Position numbers and translations under genes: made by a program. A DNA stretch of 64,000 nt from Arcobacter sp. LC1 (GTDB lineage: Bacteria; Campylobacterota; Campylobacteria; Campylobacterales; Arcobacteraceae): assembly GCA_021378565.1 (NCBI GenBank), contig JAACJU010000003.1:62001-126000 (forward strand), written 5' to 3'. The notes beneath the pieces were generated by a model. The model was not told where the DNA came from, searched no databases, and saw only the letters and a program-made list of their open reading frames with translations. Shown in pieces: positions 33,276 to 43,023 of the stretch (position 1 is its first letter; each line of letters opens with the position of its first letter).

Positions 33276-34940
33276 ATGGCTTCAGAAAAAGACCAACAAC
33301 AAAGCAAAAAAGCGAAGAATGAAATTTTTCATTTTTTAATTAAACTTTCCAAGATATCTCAGTATAGACTAATTTTTTTAGTTTCTTTATTTTTAGTTCT
33401 TTTTGATAATTTAACCTTCTTTTCTGACTGTTTAAAAGTATATCCACTTAACCAAGGCTTAGATACTTTTTATATCCTTTCTTTGGGACTTGTTTTATTA
33501 CTTGTAACATTTTTTGTACTTAGTGTTTTTGCTTCAAAATATACTACAAAAGGTATTTTAATTGTAATATTAATAGTATCAGCTTTTGTAAAATATTTTA
33601 TGAGTACTTATCATGTAGTAATAGATAGTGTTATGATTACAAACGTAATGCAAACAAATATACATGAATCAAGTGATTTATTTTCTTTTAAATTAGTTCT
33701 TGATGTAGTTCTTTTTGGACTTTTGCCATCTTACCTTGTTTTCAAAGCAAAAGTAGTCTATAAAAGCATAAAAAAAGAATTAGTTTTTAAAATCATTTTT
33801 CTTTTTAGCTCTTTGGTTTTCATAATACTTATCATGATAGCCTCAGGTAGATTTTATGCTTCATTTTTGAGAGAACATAAGCCTTTAAGATATTATACAA
33901 ATCCTACTTTTTGGATTTATAATGTTATAAAATATAGCTTTTCTGACCCATATGCTATGAATATAAAACTTAAAAAAATAGGATTAGATGCAAAGATACC
34001 AAATCAAATAAAAAAACGCTTGCTTATTGTAGTTGTTGGAGAATCAGCAAGAGGTGATAGGTTTTCTTTGAATGGCTATTCTGAAGATACCAATCCTTTA
34101 TTATCAAAAGAAAAAAATCTTATCTCTTTTGGAGACATGAGATCTTGTGGTACTTCCACAGCTTTTTCTGTGCCCTGCATGTTTTCTATCCTAACACGAA
34201 GCAATTACAGCATGGACAAAGCAAAACGAATTCAAAATGTTTTAGATGTACTAGACCATACTAAAAAAGTAAGTATTTTATGGCGAGATAATAACTCAGA
34301 CTCAAAAGGCGTAGCAATACGAGAAAAGCACGAAAATTATAAAACTTCCAAACTAAATACGATATGTGATAAAAATGGAAATTGCAGAGATGTGGGTATG
34401 CTTGTTGGCTTGGATAAATATATAAAAAAACAAAAAAACAAAAATATTTTAATAGTCTTGCACCAAATGGGCAGCCATGGACCAGCTTATTATAAAAGGT
34501 ATCCTAAAAGCTTTGAGAAATTTAAGCCAATTTGCCATAGTAATCAATTGGAAAAATGCACCGAAGAAGAAGTGAATAATGCTTATGATAATACCATACT
34601 TTATACGGATTATTTTTTGTCTAAAACTATAGATTTTTTAAAGCCTTTCAATAAAACGTACCAAACTGCTATGATTTATATGAGTGACCATGGTGAAAGC
34701 TTAGGCAAAGATGATATTTATCTTCACGGAATGCCTTATTTTATGGCGCCAATTGCCCAAAGACATATAGGTTCAGTTCTTTGGCTTGGAAAAGGTTTAG
34801 CAAAAGAGGATTATAAAAAAATAAATCTTGAAAAAGATGAACGATTTTCACAAGATAATCTTTTTTCTACAATCTTAGGTTTTTTCCATGTAAAAACTAA
34901 AGTTTATACTAAAAAGCTTGATATTTTAGCAAAGAACTAA
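33276..34940 (+). CDS. eptC: phosphoethanolamine transferase, EptA/EptC type
   Basis: A 554-residue inner-membrane enzyme with about five N-terminal transmembrane helices followed by a periplasmic sulfatase-fold domain. The nucleophile region is CGTSTAFSVPCMFS (Thr) after VVGESARGDRFSLNGY; metal ligands include DHGESLGKD and LHGMPYF. EptC transfers phosphoethanolamine from phosphatidylethanolamine to lipid A and, in C. jejuni, also to the flagellar rod protein FlgG. The neighbours PAP2 and dgkA match the C. jejuni eptC-dgkA locus, with PAP2 in addition. Confidence 0.93.
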   Translation: MASEKDQQQSKKAKNEIFHFLIKLSKISQYRLIFLVSLFLVLFDNLTFFSDCLKVYPLNQGLDTFYILSLGLVLLLVTFFVLSVFASKYTTKGILIVILIVSAFVKYFMSTYHVVIDSVMITNVMQTNIHESSDLFSFKLVLDVVLFGLLPSYLVFKAKVVYKSIKKELVFKIIFLFSSLVFIILIMIASGRFYASFLREHKPLRYYTNPTFWIYNVIKYSFSDPYAMNIKLKKIGLDAKIPNQIKKRLLIVVVGESARGDRFSLNGYSEDTNPLLSKEKNLISFGDMRSCGTSTAFSVPCMFSILTRSNYSMDKAKRIQNVLDVLDHTKKVSILWRDNNSDSKGVAIREKHENYKTSKLNTICDKNGNCRDVGMLVGLDKYIKKQKNKNILIVLHQMGSHGPAYYKRYPKSFEKFKPICHSNQLEKCTEEEVNNAYDNTILYTDYFLSKTIDFLKPFNKTYQTAMIYMSDHGESLGKDDIYLHGMPYFMAPIAQRHIGSVLWLGKGLAKEDYKKINLEKDERFSQDNLFSTILGFFHVKTKVYTKKLDILAKN

Positions 34941-35135
34941 ACAAAAGAGGCAAAATCAATTAAAATGAGATTTAAGTATTTTTAAACTTTCTTCTCTTTT
35001 TTTTCATCTCTGCTTTTTTATCTTTTCTTTTGTCCTCTCGCGTCTCTGTTTTTTATCCTTTTTAAAAATTGATTTAAAGCAAGTTGAAGTAAATTTATTT
35101 TAAAATTCAAACAAAAAAAGATTGGCAAAGAAAAT

Positions 35136-35876
35136 ATGAGCAAAACAAAGCAAATCATACTAAGCATAATTCTTCTAGCTATTGCTATTATTTATTTTGG
35201 GCTTAGTCCCTTAGATATAAATATTCAAAGCAAACTTTATAATTTTCATACGCATACTTGGGTTTTAGGACATTACGAACAGCCTTACAGACTTATTTTT
35301 TATGTACTAGCAAAAAGACTTCTTATTGTTTTTGGTCTTATACTTTTATTCAGTTTGCCTAGTTTGTTTTTTATTAAAAAAGATTATATAGTACGAACTT
35401 ACAAAAAAGGGATTATTATAGTTGTTTTAAGTCTTATTTTAGTGCCAAGCATAGTAGGAGAGCTTAAAAAAGATACGAATATGCCCTGCCCTAAAAATAT
35501 TATGCTTTATGGTGGAGCATTGCCCCAGACAAAAGTTTGGGAAGCTTTTCCAAAAAAATATAAAAATGTAAGAGTTAGGTGTTGGCCTGCTGGGCATGCT
35601 AGTGGAGGCTTTGCCTTGCTTAGCTTGCTTTTTCTTTTCAAAAAAAGAAGAAATCAGATTTTTGCTTTCATCTTTGTTCAGGCCTATGCTTGGTCTATGG
35701 GGATTTACAAGATGCTAATCGGAGACCATTTTTTTAGCCATAATGTCATAACTATGATTTTAGCTTGGCTTATTATATTAATAATTGCAAAAATTGTATT
35801 TTTTAAAGAAGATAGGCTAGACTATAAGCTACATAGAAAAATACACAAAGGAAGAAAAATTGAGAAATCAGCCTAA
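35136..35876 (+). CDS. PAP2-family membrane phosphatase, lipid A phosphatase-like
   Basis: A 246-residue inner-membrane protein with about six hydrophobic segments. The PAP2 active site is visible with variations: the first motif is KKDTNMPCP, the second CWPAGHASGGFALL (PSGH as PAGH), and the third GDHFFSHN (His in place of Asp at the end). This variant form is known in lipid-A/undecaprenyl phosphatases such as LpxE- and LpxT-type proteins. With eptC upstream it could clear a lipid A phosphate before phosphoethanolamine addition. The C terminus overlaps dgkA by 17 bases. Confidence 0.8.
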   Translation: MSKTKQIILSIILLAIAIIYFGLSPLDINIQSKLYNFHTHTWVLGHYEQPYRLIFYVLAKRLLIVFGLILLFSLPSLFFIKKDYIVRTYKKGIIIVVLSLILVPSIVGELKKDTNMPCPKNIMLYGGALPQTKVWEAFPKKYKNVRVRCWPAGHASGGFALLSLLFLFKKRRNQIFAFIFVQAYAWSMGIYKMLIGDHFFSHNVITMILAWLIILIIAKIVFFKEDRLDYKLHRKIHKGRKIEKSA

Positions 35877-36225
35877 ATATAGTTTCTTTAAAAACTCAAG
35901 CTACGCATTTAATGGGCTTAAAGATATGATAAAAACTGAAAGATCTTTTCAGATAGAATTAGTCTTAGCCATAATTTTAAGTCCAATATTATTTATTTTT
36001 GATTTAAGCTTTGAGAATAAAATGCTAATGCTGATGACTCTTTTTGGAGTTTTAATTGCTGAGACTATAAATTCAGCTATTGAGCGAGTGGTCGATTTAT
36101 TCACACTTGAACATCACGTTTTAGCTGGAGCTGCCAAAGATATAGGGAGCACCTTGGTTTTTTTAAATATTATTTTATTTATACTTGTTTGGGGCATTTC
36201 ACTTTTTAGATATTTTTATTTCTAA
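35860..36225 (+). CDS. dgkA: diacylglycerol kinase
   Basis: A 121-residue integral membrane kinase that phosphorylates diacylglycerol to phosphatidic acid. It has the conserved amphipathic N terminus (NSSYAFNGLKDMIKTERSFQ) with the ERSFQIE core, and the active-site helix ETINSAIERVVDLF, followed by HHVLAGAAKDIGSTLVFL. Start is TTG with AGGAAGAAAAA upstream, inside the PAP2 gene. EptC releases diacylglycerol, which DgkA returns to phospholipid synthesis, so the locus is functionally coherent. Confidence 0.93.
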   Translation: MRNQPKYSFFKNSSYAFNGLKDMIKTERSFQIELVLAIILSPILFIFDLSFENKMLMLMTLFGVLIAETINSAIERVVDLFTLEHHVLAGAAKDIGSTLVFLNIILFILVWGISLFRYFYF

Positions 36226-36252
36226 TAAGCCTTCCAAAAAAATACTGGCCTA

Positions 36253-38058
36253 CTAATAAAAAATACTAATGTGCTTTAGTATATCCTTAGCAGAAATAAA
36301 ACCAATTATCCTAGCGCTTCTTAGCTCTTTTTTATTTTTATAAAATATTATAGATGGAGGTCCAAAAATACCAAAATATTTCATTAGCTCTTTTGAGTCT
36401 TTGTTATTTTTTGTAACATCTAAATGAATAAGAGTAAAGTTTTTAAATTTTTGTTTAACTTTTTTATTTGAGAATGTATATCTTTCTAACTCTTTACAGA
36501 CCGTACACCAAGATGCATAAAAATCAATCAAAACAGGCTTTTTAGAAGTTTTAATTATAGCTTTTAGTGCTTTTAGATTTTTTATAGTTTGGAAAGTTGG
36601 GCTAGTACTTTTTTTCAAAGCTCTATTTGATTTTAGCAACTTAAACGAGCTAAGCGAAGTGAGTGGAGCAAGAGGGGCTAAGATATCGCCACCTCCAAGC
36701 AAGGCACCAAACAAAACAAAACCCGCAAGAAGTAAAAATATTTTAGAAATAAGTTTAAAAATAAAATACTTAAAACGCTCAAAAAATACACAAAAAGCTA
36801 GAAGCAAAATAGCCCAAAAATACATAATAATATTTGCGCTTATGATTCTAGCTAAAAACCAAAAACCAAGTCCAAACATAATAAGACCAAAAAACTTACT
36901 AAGTTCATTCATCCAAGCCCCAACTTTTGGAAGTATTTTTCCTGCACCTAAGCCTACGATAATAAGCGGCACACCCATGCCAAGCCCTAAAACAAATAAG
37001 CTAAGTCCTCCAAAAAAAATATTTCCAGAATGTCCTATATATATCAAAGCTCCTGCTAAAGGTGGAGCTAGACAAGGCCCAACTATTAAACTTGAGAGAA
37101 AACCCATAAGTGCGACGCCTAGCAAGGAATTGCTTTTATTGTCAATATTTTGTTTTTTATTTAAAAGGTTTTGCAAAGATTTTGGAAGTTCTATACTAAA
37201 AAGTCCAAAGAGACTAAGTCCTAAAATAAAAAATAAAGCAGAAAAAACACTTATTACATATGGATTTTGAAAAATAATCTGTAAATTTTGTCCAAACAAG
37301 GCAGCAATTATCCCTGCTATTGCGTAAGCTAAACTCATGCTAATTACATACACTAAAGAAATCATAAAGGCTTTAAAGAGATTTAATTTTGCCTTTTTAT
37401 TTGCTTTTACAAGAATGCCTGATATTATAGGAATCATAGGGAAAACACAAGGAGTGAAACTAAGAAGTATTCCAAAACCAAAAAAACTAAGAAGCACTAA
37501 AAGAAAATTTTTATCTTTAAAGCTCTTTGCTACTTTTTGACTTTGGCTTGTCATTTTTGGCACTTTTGCGAAACTTTGTTTTGAGGCATTATTTGACTTA
37601 GTAAGACCAGCATTTGGTGAGTTTAAATTTTTTGAGAAAATCTTAGAAAAAGTGCTGGGTCTATAACAAATCCCATCTAAAGAACATCCTTGATAAGAAA
37701 AAATTAGTTTGTACTTGCTAGTTTTAGTATCTTTTGAATCTTTCAAATATTTACTTATAAGTTTTTTAGGTACTTCTAAAATAAAACTTTTAGGATAAAT
37801 CAAAAGTCCAGTATGCAAAATTGGCTCTGGAAAGTGCAAGACTTTATTTAAAAGAATTTTTTTATTTGTTTGTAAAAACACTCTTGCCTCAGATTTATAA
37901 ATATAAACATTTTTGGCAAGTTTAACTATAACTTTAATATTACTAGCATTTTCTTGCATAGTAATATTAAAAGCTTTGTTTTGTTGTACTAAATTTGTAC
38001 TAGCAAAAAGAGGCAAAAACATACAAATTGCACAAAAAACTAAAATTATTTTTTTCAT
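36253..38058 (-). CDS. dsbD: thiol:disulfide interchange protein DsbD
   Basis: DsbD passes electrons from cytoplasmic thioredoxin to the periplasm for disulfide isomerisation and cytochrome c maturation. The 601-residue product has a signal peptide, an N-terminal periplasmic domain with the redox pair GCSLDGICYRP, a membrane domain of about eight helices with the FTPCVFPMIPI and VGPCLAPPLAGA cysteines, and a C-terminal thioredoxin domain with WCTVCKELE. All six functional cysteines are visible. It runs convergent to dgkA. The hydrophilic stretch after the first domain is Ser/Lys-rich. Confidence 0.93.
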   Translation of the reverse strand: MKKIILVFCAICMFLPLFASTNLVQQNKAFNITMQENASNIKVIVKLAKNVYIYKSEARVFLQTNKKILLNKVLHFPEPILHTGLLIYPKSFILEVPKKLISKYLKDSKDTKTSKYKLIFSYQGCSLDGICYRPSTFSKIFSKNLNSPNAGLTKSNNASKQSFAKVPKMTSQSQKVAKSFKDKNFLLVLLSFFGFGILLSFTPCVFPMIPIISGILVKANKKAKLNLFKAFMISLVYVISMSLAYAIAGIIAALFGQNLQIIFQNPYVISVFSALFFILGLSLFGLFSIELPKSLQNLLNKKQNIDNKSNSLLGVALMGFLSSLIVGPCLAPPLAGALIYIGHSGNIFFGGLSLFVLGLGMGVPLIIVGLGAGKILPKVGAWMNELSKFFGLIMFGLGFWFLARIISANIIMYFWAILLLAFCVFFERFKYFIFKLISKIFLLLAGFVLFGALLGGGDILAPLAPLTSLSSFKLLKSNRALKKSTSPTFQTIKNLKALKAIIKTSKKPVLIDFYASWCTVCKELERYTFSNKKVKQKFKNFTLIHLDVTKNNKDSKELMKYFGIFGPPSIIFYKNKKELRSARIIGFISAKDILKHISIFY

Positions 38059-38121
38059 CTTATCTCAGATTCTTAGTGTTTTTTATAATAATTTTCCTTA
38101 AACAATTGAAATAAAATATAA

Positions 38122-38346
38122 CTATTTCTTAGAGTCCCTAGCATTTTGTAAAACTTTTATAAGCTCGTCAAGATTTTCATAAGGAATATGTGTTTTCCAT
38201 TGCACTTCTTCACCATCTAAGGCAACTCCAATACTTAACACTTCTGTACTCGATTTTCCATATGGCTCTTTTATGTCATAAACTAAAATCTTACCTTTTT
38301 TTGTTCCCGCCAAGCCTAGCTCAGCAATTTTTGTTTCTGTTGGCAT
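38122..38346 (-). CDS. 74-residue conserved-looking small protein
   Basis: A small soluble protein without membrane segments (starts MPTETKIAELGLAGTKKGKI; ends LDELIKVLQNARDSKK). The strand-rich body with EVLSIGVALDGEEVQWKTHI recalls small nucleic-acid-binding or PC4/YdbC-like folds, but I cannot assign a family. AAGGAGAAAAAATG gives a strong start signal. It follows psd by nine bases and may be co-transcribed with it. Confidence 0.6.
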   Translation of the reverse strand: MPTETKIAELGLAGTKKGKILVYDIKEPYGKSSTEVLSIGVALDGEEVQWKTHIPYENLDELIKVLQNARDSKK

Positions 38347-38355
38347 TTTTTCTCC

Positions 38356-39165
38356 TTAATTTTTATCTGCAACTATTGTTCCAAATTTTACCTTTTGATT
38401 TGCTAAAGGTTTTAACTTAATAAAATCTTTTTGCCAAAGCAAAACTATCGTTGAACCCATTTTAAAGTATCCTAGCAAATCGCCTTTTTTGACATATAAA
38501 TTATTATAAGTATATTCTGTTATTTTACTGGTGTTTTTGTTTGTTTCGACTTTTTTTTCAAAAGTAAAGCACATTTGTCCTACATTTAACGCGCCTACAA
38601 AAACCATATAAAAAAGCCTAGATTTATCATCAATACACTCTAAAATAACCCTTTCATTTTCAATAAAAAGATTTAATTTCTTTTTTAAAAAAGTAAAATT
38701 TACAGGATAAAGTTTACCTGGCACATGGATTAGCCTATTTATTTTGCAAGAACTTGGGCTATGATATCTATGATAATCTTTTGGCGATAAATAAAAATTC
38801 ATAAAAGAGCCATTTTCTAGGGGTTTAATTTTATCACCTATTAAATCTGTTAATAATTTTTCAACACTATAACTCATACCTTTAATCTGTAAAGAAGTAA
38901 GTTTATTAAGTTTACCACATTCACTTACAAAACTATCACATGGGGAAATAAAGTTATCATCAAGCATATCTATTTTTCGCAGATGTTTTAGAGATCTTGT
39001 AAATAATTCATTTAGCGTTTTATAAGAACTAGGACCCAAAAATTCGCTCATATCAAGTCCTAAAACTTTGACATAGGTATTATTTAAAAAGTTTTGTATT
39101 GGGCTTGGAAATTGTGTTTTTGCTAAAAACCCAAAGCCTCTTGAAATAAGATTTGTAATGTGCAT
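38356..39165 (-). CDS. psd: phosphatidylserine decarboxylase
   Basis: Psd makes phosphatidylethanolamine at the inner membrane, the donor substrate of EptC. The 269-residue proenzyme has the family segments FTRSLKHLRKID, ISPCDSFVSECG, NFYLSPKDYHRYHSPSSCKI and the self-cleavage motif in YFKMGSTIVLLW (GST), where the serine becomes the pyruvoyl group. Length matches the short bacterial class. It lies between ilvD and the 74-residue gene on the same strand. Confidence 0.95.
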   Translation of the reverse strand: MHITNLISRGFGFLAKTQFPSPIQNFLNNTYVKVLGLDMSEFLGPSSYKTLNELFTRSLKHLRKIDMLDDNFISPCDSFVSECGKLNKLTSLQIKGMSYSVEKLLTDLIGDKIKPLENGSFMNFYLSPKDYHRYHSPSSCKINRLIHVPGKLYPVNFTFLKKKLNLFIENERVILECIDDKSRLFYMVFVGALNVGQMCFTFEKKVETNKNTSKITEYTYNNLYVKKGDLLGYFKMGSTIVLLWQKDFIKLKPLANQKVKFGTIVADKN

Positions 39166-39232
39166 AAATATAATCCTTTTTTAAATTTTTATTTTGAAAT
39201 GACTGTTTTAGGTATCGTTTTAAATCGCCGTT

Positions 39233-40915
39233 TTACATGTCAGTTTTCAATACTGCACCTTTTGAAGCATTTGTAACAAGGCACCTATATTGTCCTAACC
39301 AAGATGATGATATTTTTCGTTTAAAGGGTTTGAAATTTTTTCTTCTAATTTCTAATTCTTCGTCATTTAGCTTAACTTCTAAGATATATTTATCTACATC
39401 TAAAAAAATCTCATCTCCATCTTCAATCAGGGCCAAAGCCCCACCCTCAGCTGCTTCAGGACTAATATGGCCTACGCAAGCTCCTCTTGTTGCACCTGAA
39501 AATCTTCCATCAGTTATCAAAGCTACTTTATCGCCTAAACCTAGCCCCATGATTAAACTAGTTGGACTAAGCATTTCTTGCATACCAGGCCCACCTTTTG
39601 GCCCTTCATATCTAACAACTACGACATCACCAGCTTTTACCTTGCCGTTTGATATACCTTTTATAGCTTCATCTTGTCCGTTATAGCAAATCGCTTTACC
39701 TCTAAAACTTCTAGAACCAATTATCCCAGCTGTTTTAATAACTGAGCCATCTTTAGCGATATTACCATACAAAATAGCAAGTCCGCCAACGCTAGAATAT
39801 GGTTTTTTTAAAGTATGAATAATATTTGTGTCTTTTATTTCTTTATCTTTTATGCTGTGGAATAAATTTTCTCCACTAATTCTAAGGTTATCTTTTAAAA
39901 CTCCAGCTTTATTTATCTCGCACATAACGCTATCAACTCCGCCAGCTCTATCAATATCTTGCATATGAACTGAAGGCAAAGATGGAGATATTTTTGCAAG
40001 ATGTGCTACTTTTTTTGATATTTCATTGATTTGTTTTAGGTCAAAAGCATCTCCACTTTCAGCACTAATTGCGAGCATATGCAAAATAGTATTTGAGCTT
40101 CCACCCATCGCCATATCTACACAAAAAGCATTATGGATTGCATTTTTATTTAGAATATTTTTTAGTTTATATTTTTCTGTATTTTTTTTATCTTTTGCAA
40201 TTTCGCAAATCCTTCTAGCTGCTTTTTTATAAAGCTCCTCTCTTTGTTTTGTTTGTGCTAAAATTGTGCCATTTCCGCTAAGCGCTATACCCATAGCCTC
40301 ACAAAGTGTGTTCATAGAATTTGCTGTAAACATTCCAGAGCATGAACCACCACTTGGGCAAGCATTACACTCAATATCTCTTAAATCCTCAACACTAATT
40401 TTTCCTGCTTCATACTGCCCTACTGCTTCAAAGGCTGATGCTAAATCTATTGGTTCGTGATTTTTTTTATATCCCTTTGCCATAGGTCCACCACTTACAA
40501 ATATACTAGGAACATTTACTCTTAAAGCGCCCATTATCATGCCAGGAACTATTTTGTCACAATTTGGTATAGCAATAAGAGCGTCGAGTTTATGTGCATT
40601 CATAACGCTTTCGATTGAACTCGCTATTAGCTCCCTGCTTGGCAAAGAATAAAGCATTCCACTATGCCCCATGGCTATGCCATCATCTATGCCTATGGTA
40701 TTAAATTCAAAAGGAATACAGCCGTTTGCTCTAATCTCATCTTTTATTATTTTAGATACTTTGTCCAAAAAGAAGTGTCCAGGAATTATCTCTATAAAAG
40801 AGTTTGCAACTCCTATAAAAGGCTTAGCAAAATCTTCATCTTTTAAGCCACAAGCACGAAGCAAAGACCTATGCGGAGTTCGTTCAAAACCTTTTTTTAT
40901 TTCATCACTTCTCAT
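39233..40915 (-). CDS. ilvD: dihydroxy-acid dehydratase
   Basis: IlvD is an iron-sulfur dehydratase in valine, isoleucine and pantothenate synthesis. The 560-residue product has the cluster cysteines in [14 protein letters not shown] and [20 protein letters not shown], the metal-binding stretch [15 protein letters not shown], and the C-terminal [20 protein letters not shown]. Length is normal. In C. jejuni ilvD also stands apart from the other ilv genes. No attenuator-like leader was recognised upstream. Confidence 0.97.
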   Translation of the reverse strand: MRSDEIKKGFERTPHRSLLRACGLKDEDFAKPFIGVANSFIEIIPGHFFLDKVSKIIKDEIRANGCIPFEFNTIGIDDGIAMGHSGMLYSLPSRELIASSIESVMNAHKLDALIAIPNCDKIVPGMIMGALRVNVPSIFVSGGPMAKGYKKNHEPIDLASAFEAVGQYEAGKISVEDLRDIECNACPSGGSCSGMFTANSMNTLCEAMGIALSGNGTILAQTKQREELYKKAARRICEIAKDKKNTEKYKLKNILNKNAIHNAFCVDMAMGGSSNTILHMLAISAESGDAFDLKQINEISKKVAHLAKISPSLPSVHMQDIDRAGGVDSVMCEINKAGVLKDNLRISGENLFHSIKDKEIKDTNIIHTLKKPYSSVGGLAILYGNIAKDGSVIKTAGIIGSRSFRGKAICYNGQDEAIKGISNGKVKAGDVVVVRYEGPKGGPGMQEMLSPTSLIMGLGLGDKVALITDGRFSGATRGACVGHISPEAAEGGALALIEDGDEIFLDVDKYILEVKLNDEELEIRRKNFKPFKRKISSSWLGQYRCLVTNASKGAVLKTDM

Positions 40916-41039
40916 TTTTTACCTTTTTTTATCAAGTATAGTATTTAGAATTAAAATTGAATTATTGTGTTTATTATACTTGGCTTTTGCTTTAGAACTA
41001 GCAAGACTTAGATAGGCAAAATCTAAAAAATCTAAAATT

Positions 41040-41408
41040 CTAAGATTTAAACTTCCAAGCATCTTTTTTTAGAAGCTCTTTTGCTAAAACTCTAAAATCT
41101 CCTTGAAGCTCAATATAATTATTTTGAATACTTCCACCACTTGCTAGCGTTTTTCTTAACATCGTTAAAAGTTCTTTTTTCTCTTTTTCTAATAAATAAA
41201 ATTTTCCTATCAAGCTTATAGTTTTAGCTCTTCTTTTTTCTATCTTAATATGCAAAATATGTTCTTTTTTTACTAAAATTTTATTGTCAAATTTTTCTTC
41301 TTTTGCTTTTCCTTGACCTTTTTGCTTGCAATCTTTTTTTGCCTTTTTTGCTTTTGACCCTTGAATATTTAAGCTATCTTGCTCAAGTTTTGCACCCATT
41401 TTAAACAT
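41040..41408 (-). CDS. SUI1-domain protein, eIF1/YciH-like
   Basis: A 122-residue basic protein. The C-terminal ~75 residues match the YciH/eIF1 (SUI1) pattern: LHIKIEKRRAKTISLIGKF, a helix (KKELLTMLRKTLASGG), and IELQGDFRVLAKELLKKD. The N-terminal region is a Lys/Gln-rich tract (KKAKKDCKQKGQGKAKEEK). YciH influences initiation fidelity and stress translation in E. coli. The ATG overlaps the tsaD stop (TGATG), so it is probably coupled to tsaD, another translation-fidelity gene; a TTG one codon earlier is possible. Confidence 0.8.
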   Translation of the reverse strand: MFKMGAKLEQDSLNIQGSKAKKAKKDCKQKGQGKAKEEKFDNKILVKKEHILHIKIEKRRAKTISLIGKFYLLEKEKKELLTMLRKTLASGGSIQNNYIELQGDFRVLAKELLKKDAWKFKS

Positions 41409-42415
41409 CAAAAAACCCTTGATTTTGAAGAAATATCTAGTTCATGCAAAGGTGTAAAATCTTTTATTTTGTACTGCTCAAGAGCTAATCTTCCTATCAT
41501 TACAGCATTATCACTACAATATTCTAATTTTGCTAAAAGTAATTTTGTACCAAATTCATCACAAAGCTTTTGAACTTTAGCCCTTAAATATAAATTTGCT
41601 GAAGCGCCCCCAACAAGAGCAAAATTTTTAGGTGGATTTAGTCTAAAATATTTTTTGGTTTTTTGCAAAAGATGCTCAACTGCTACTTTTTGAAAAGAAG
41701 CGCAAAGGTTTTTGATATTTTTATCATTGAGTTCATCTTTAGCTTTTAACTCTTCAATTTTAAGTCTTAGGGCATTTTTTAAACCACTATAAGAAAATGC
41801 AAATTTTGGAGAATTTTTTAAAGGCACGGGAAAAGAAAAAGCATTTTCATCTGCATTAATTGCAAGCTTTTCAATAACAGGGCCTCCAGGATAAGATAAA
41901 TTTAGCATTTTAGCTAATTTATCAAAACTCTCTCCAAAACTATCGTCTAAAGTGCTTGCTAGAACTGACATATTATTTAAAGAATTTGCCTCAATTAGTT
42001 CGGTATGCCCACCTGAAACTAATAAAATCAAGCAAGGAAGAGAAGCTTCTTTTTCTATGAAAAGTGAATAAATATGCCCTTTTAAATGGTTTGAGCTAAT
42101 CAAGGGAATATTGAGTCCAAGCCCTAGTCCTTTGGCTAGTGCTAAACCTTCCATCAAAGATACGCTAAGTCCAGGCTCTGTTGTTAGCGCTACAGCTTTT
42201 AAATTTTTAAAATAAGGCTTGCATTCTTCTAATATTTTAGGTAAGGCTTCTGCGTGCATTCTTGCGGCTAATTCTGGAACTACTCCTCCAAATTTAGAAT
42301 GTTCAAGCTCTTGAGAGATTTTTTTGTGAAAAATTAACTTTTTAGTTTTTATTTCAGTTAGAGCGATAGAGCTATCATCACAACTTGATTCTATACTTAA
42401 AATCATTTCTTGCAT
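41408..42415 (-). CDS. tsaD: tRNA threonylcarbamoyladenosine synthase subunit TsaD
   Basis: TsaD transfers threonylcarbamoyl to A37 of tRNAs reading ANN codons, with TsaB and TsaE. The 335-residue product begins [15 protein letters not shown], has the metal-site [47 protein letters not shown] and [16 protein letters not shown]. Length is typical. In C. jejuni it is near dxr and cdsA as here, separated by three small genes. It ends overlapping the SUI1-domain gene. Confidence 0.96.
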   Translation of the reverse strand: MQEMILSIESSCDDSSIALTEIKTKKLIFHKKISQELEHSKFGGVVPELAARMHAEALPKILEECKPYFKNLKAVALTTEPGLSVSLMEGLALAKGLGLGLNIPLISSNHLKGHIYSLFIEKEASLPCLILLVSGGHTELIEANSLNNMSVLASTLDDSFGESFDKLAKMLNLSYPGGPVIEKLAINADENAFSFPVPLKNSPKFAFSYSGLKNALRLKIEELKAKDELNDKNIKNLCASFQKVAVEHLLQKTKKYFRLNPPKNFALVGGASANLYLRAKVQKLCDEFGTKLLLAKLEYCSDNAVMIGRLALEQYKIKDFTPLHELDISSKSRVF

Positions 42416-42494
42416 TTTTTTGCTTTTTTTGTATTATCTTTTTTAATATTGGCTTTTTTCATCTTATCTTTTTATACTTCTTTATCTCTTGCTT

Positions 42495-43013
42495 CTATCT
42501 TTGTACCCATTCTAGGGCACAATCTAACTCTCCAAATCCATCTTCACACTCAAAATGTCCAGCTTTAGGCATAATCTTCATTCCGATATTCAAAGCACTT
42601 TGCAAGGCAATAGCATCTTCAAGGGGTGTAAATTTATCATTATCTCCAAAAGCTATTATCGCTTCTTTGGCTCGCAAATCTTTTGGCAAAGTAAAGGGTA
42701 AAAATGGTTTAAAAATACTCTCAGTTGAATTTGAAAGCACAGGAGCTACAAGCATAAGTTTTTTTACTTTTTTAATTTTATAGGTATTTACTAGGTGAAA
42801 CCACAAAGCAACGCCAATGCTGTGACAAATCACAATATCAGGCTGAAATTTTTGCACTTGTTCATGAATTGCTTTTACTCTACTTAAATCATGCTCTTTA
42901 AAACTTGGAAATGATACCTCAAAATCTTGCTTTTTTAATTCGCTTTCAAGCCAAACTTGCCAATGTGGGAAAATCCCTTTTTTAACTCCGTGAAGTATTA
43001 ATACTTTTTTCAT
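42495..43013 (-). CDS. RBBP9/YdeN-family alpha/beta hydrolase
   Basis: A 172-residue serine hydrolase-like protein starting MKKVLILHGVKKGIFPHWQ. The nucleophile elbow is IVICHSIGVALWF (Ser), the Asp is in AFGDNDKFTPLEDA and the His in PKAGHFECEDGFGE, completing a Ser-Asp-His triad. RBBP9/YdeN proteins have poorly defined substrates. The start at 43013 is chosen because GAGGAAAAATG is a strong signal; an earlier in-frame ATG exists nine codons upstream inside the previous gene. Confidence 0.8.
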   Translation of the reverse strand: MKKVLILHGVKKGIFPHWQVWLESELKKQDFEVSFPSFKEHDLSRVKAIHEQVQKFQPDIVICHSIGVALWFHLVNTYKIKKVKKLMLVAPVLSNSTESIFKPFLPFTLPKDLRAKEAIIAFGDNDKFTPLEDAIALQSALNIGMKIMPKAGHFECEDGFGELDCALEWVQR

Positions 43014-43023
43014 TTTTCCTCGT

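Noticed and set aside
36659-37270. Long plus-strand reading frame opposite dsbD
   Set aside because: It lies entirely antisense to the membrane domain of DsbD, has no family signature and a composition (Lys/Pro/Ser-rich) expected from reversing hydrophobic codons.
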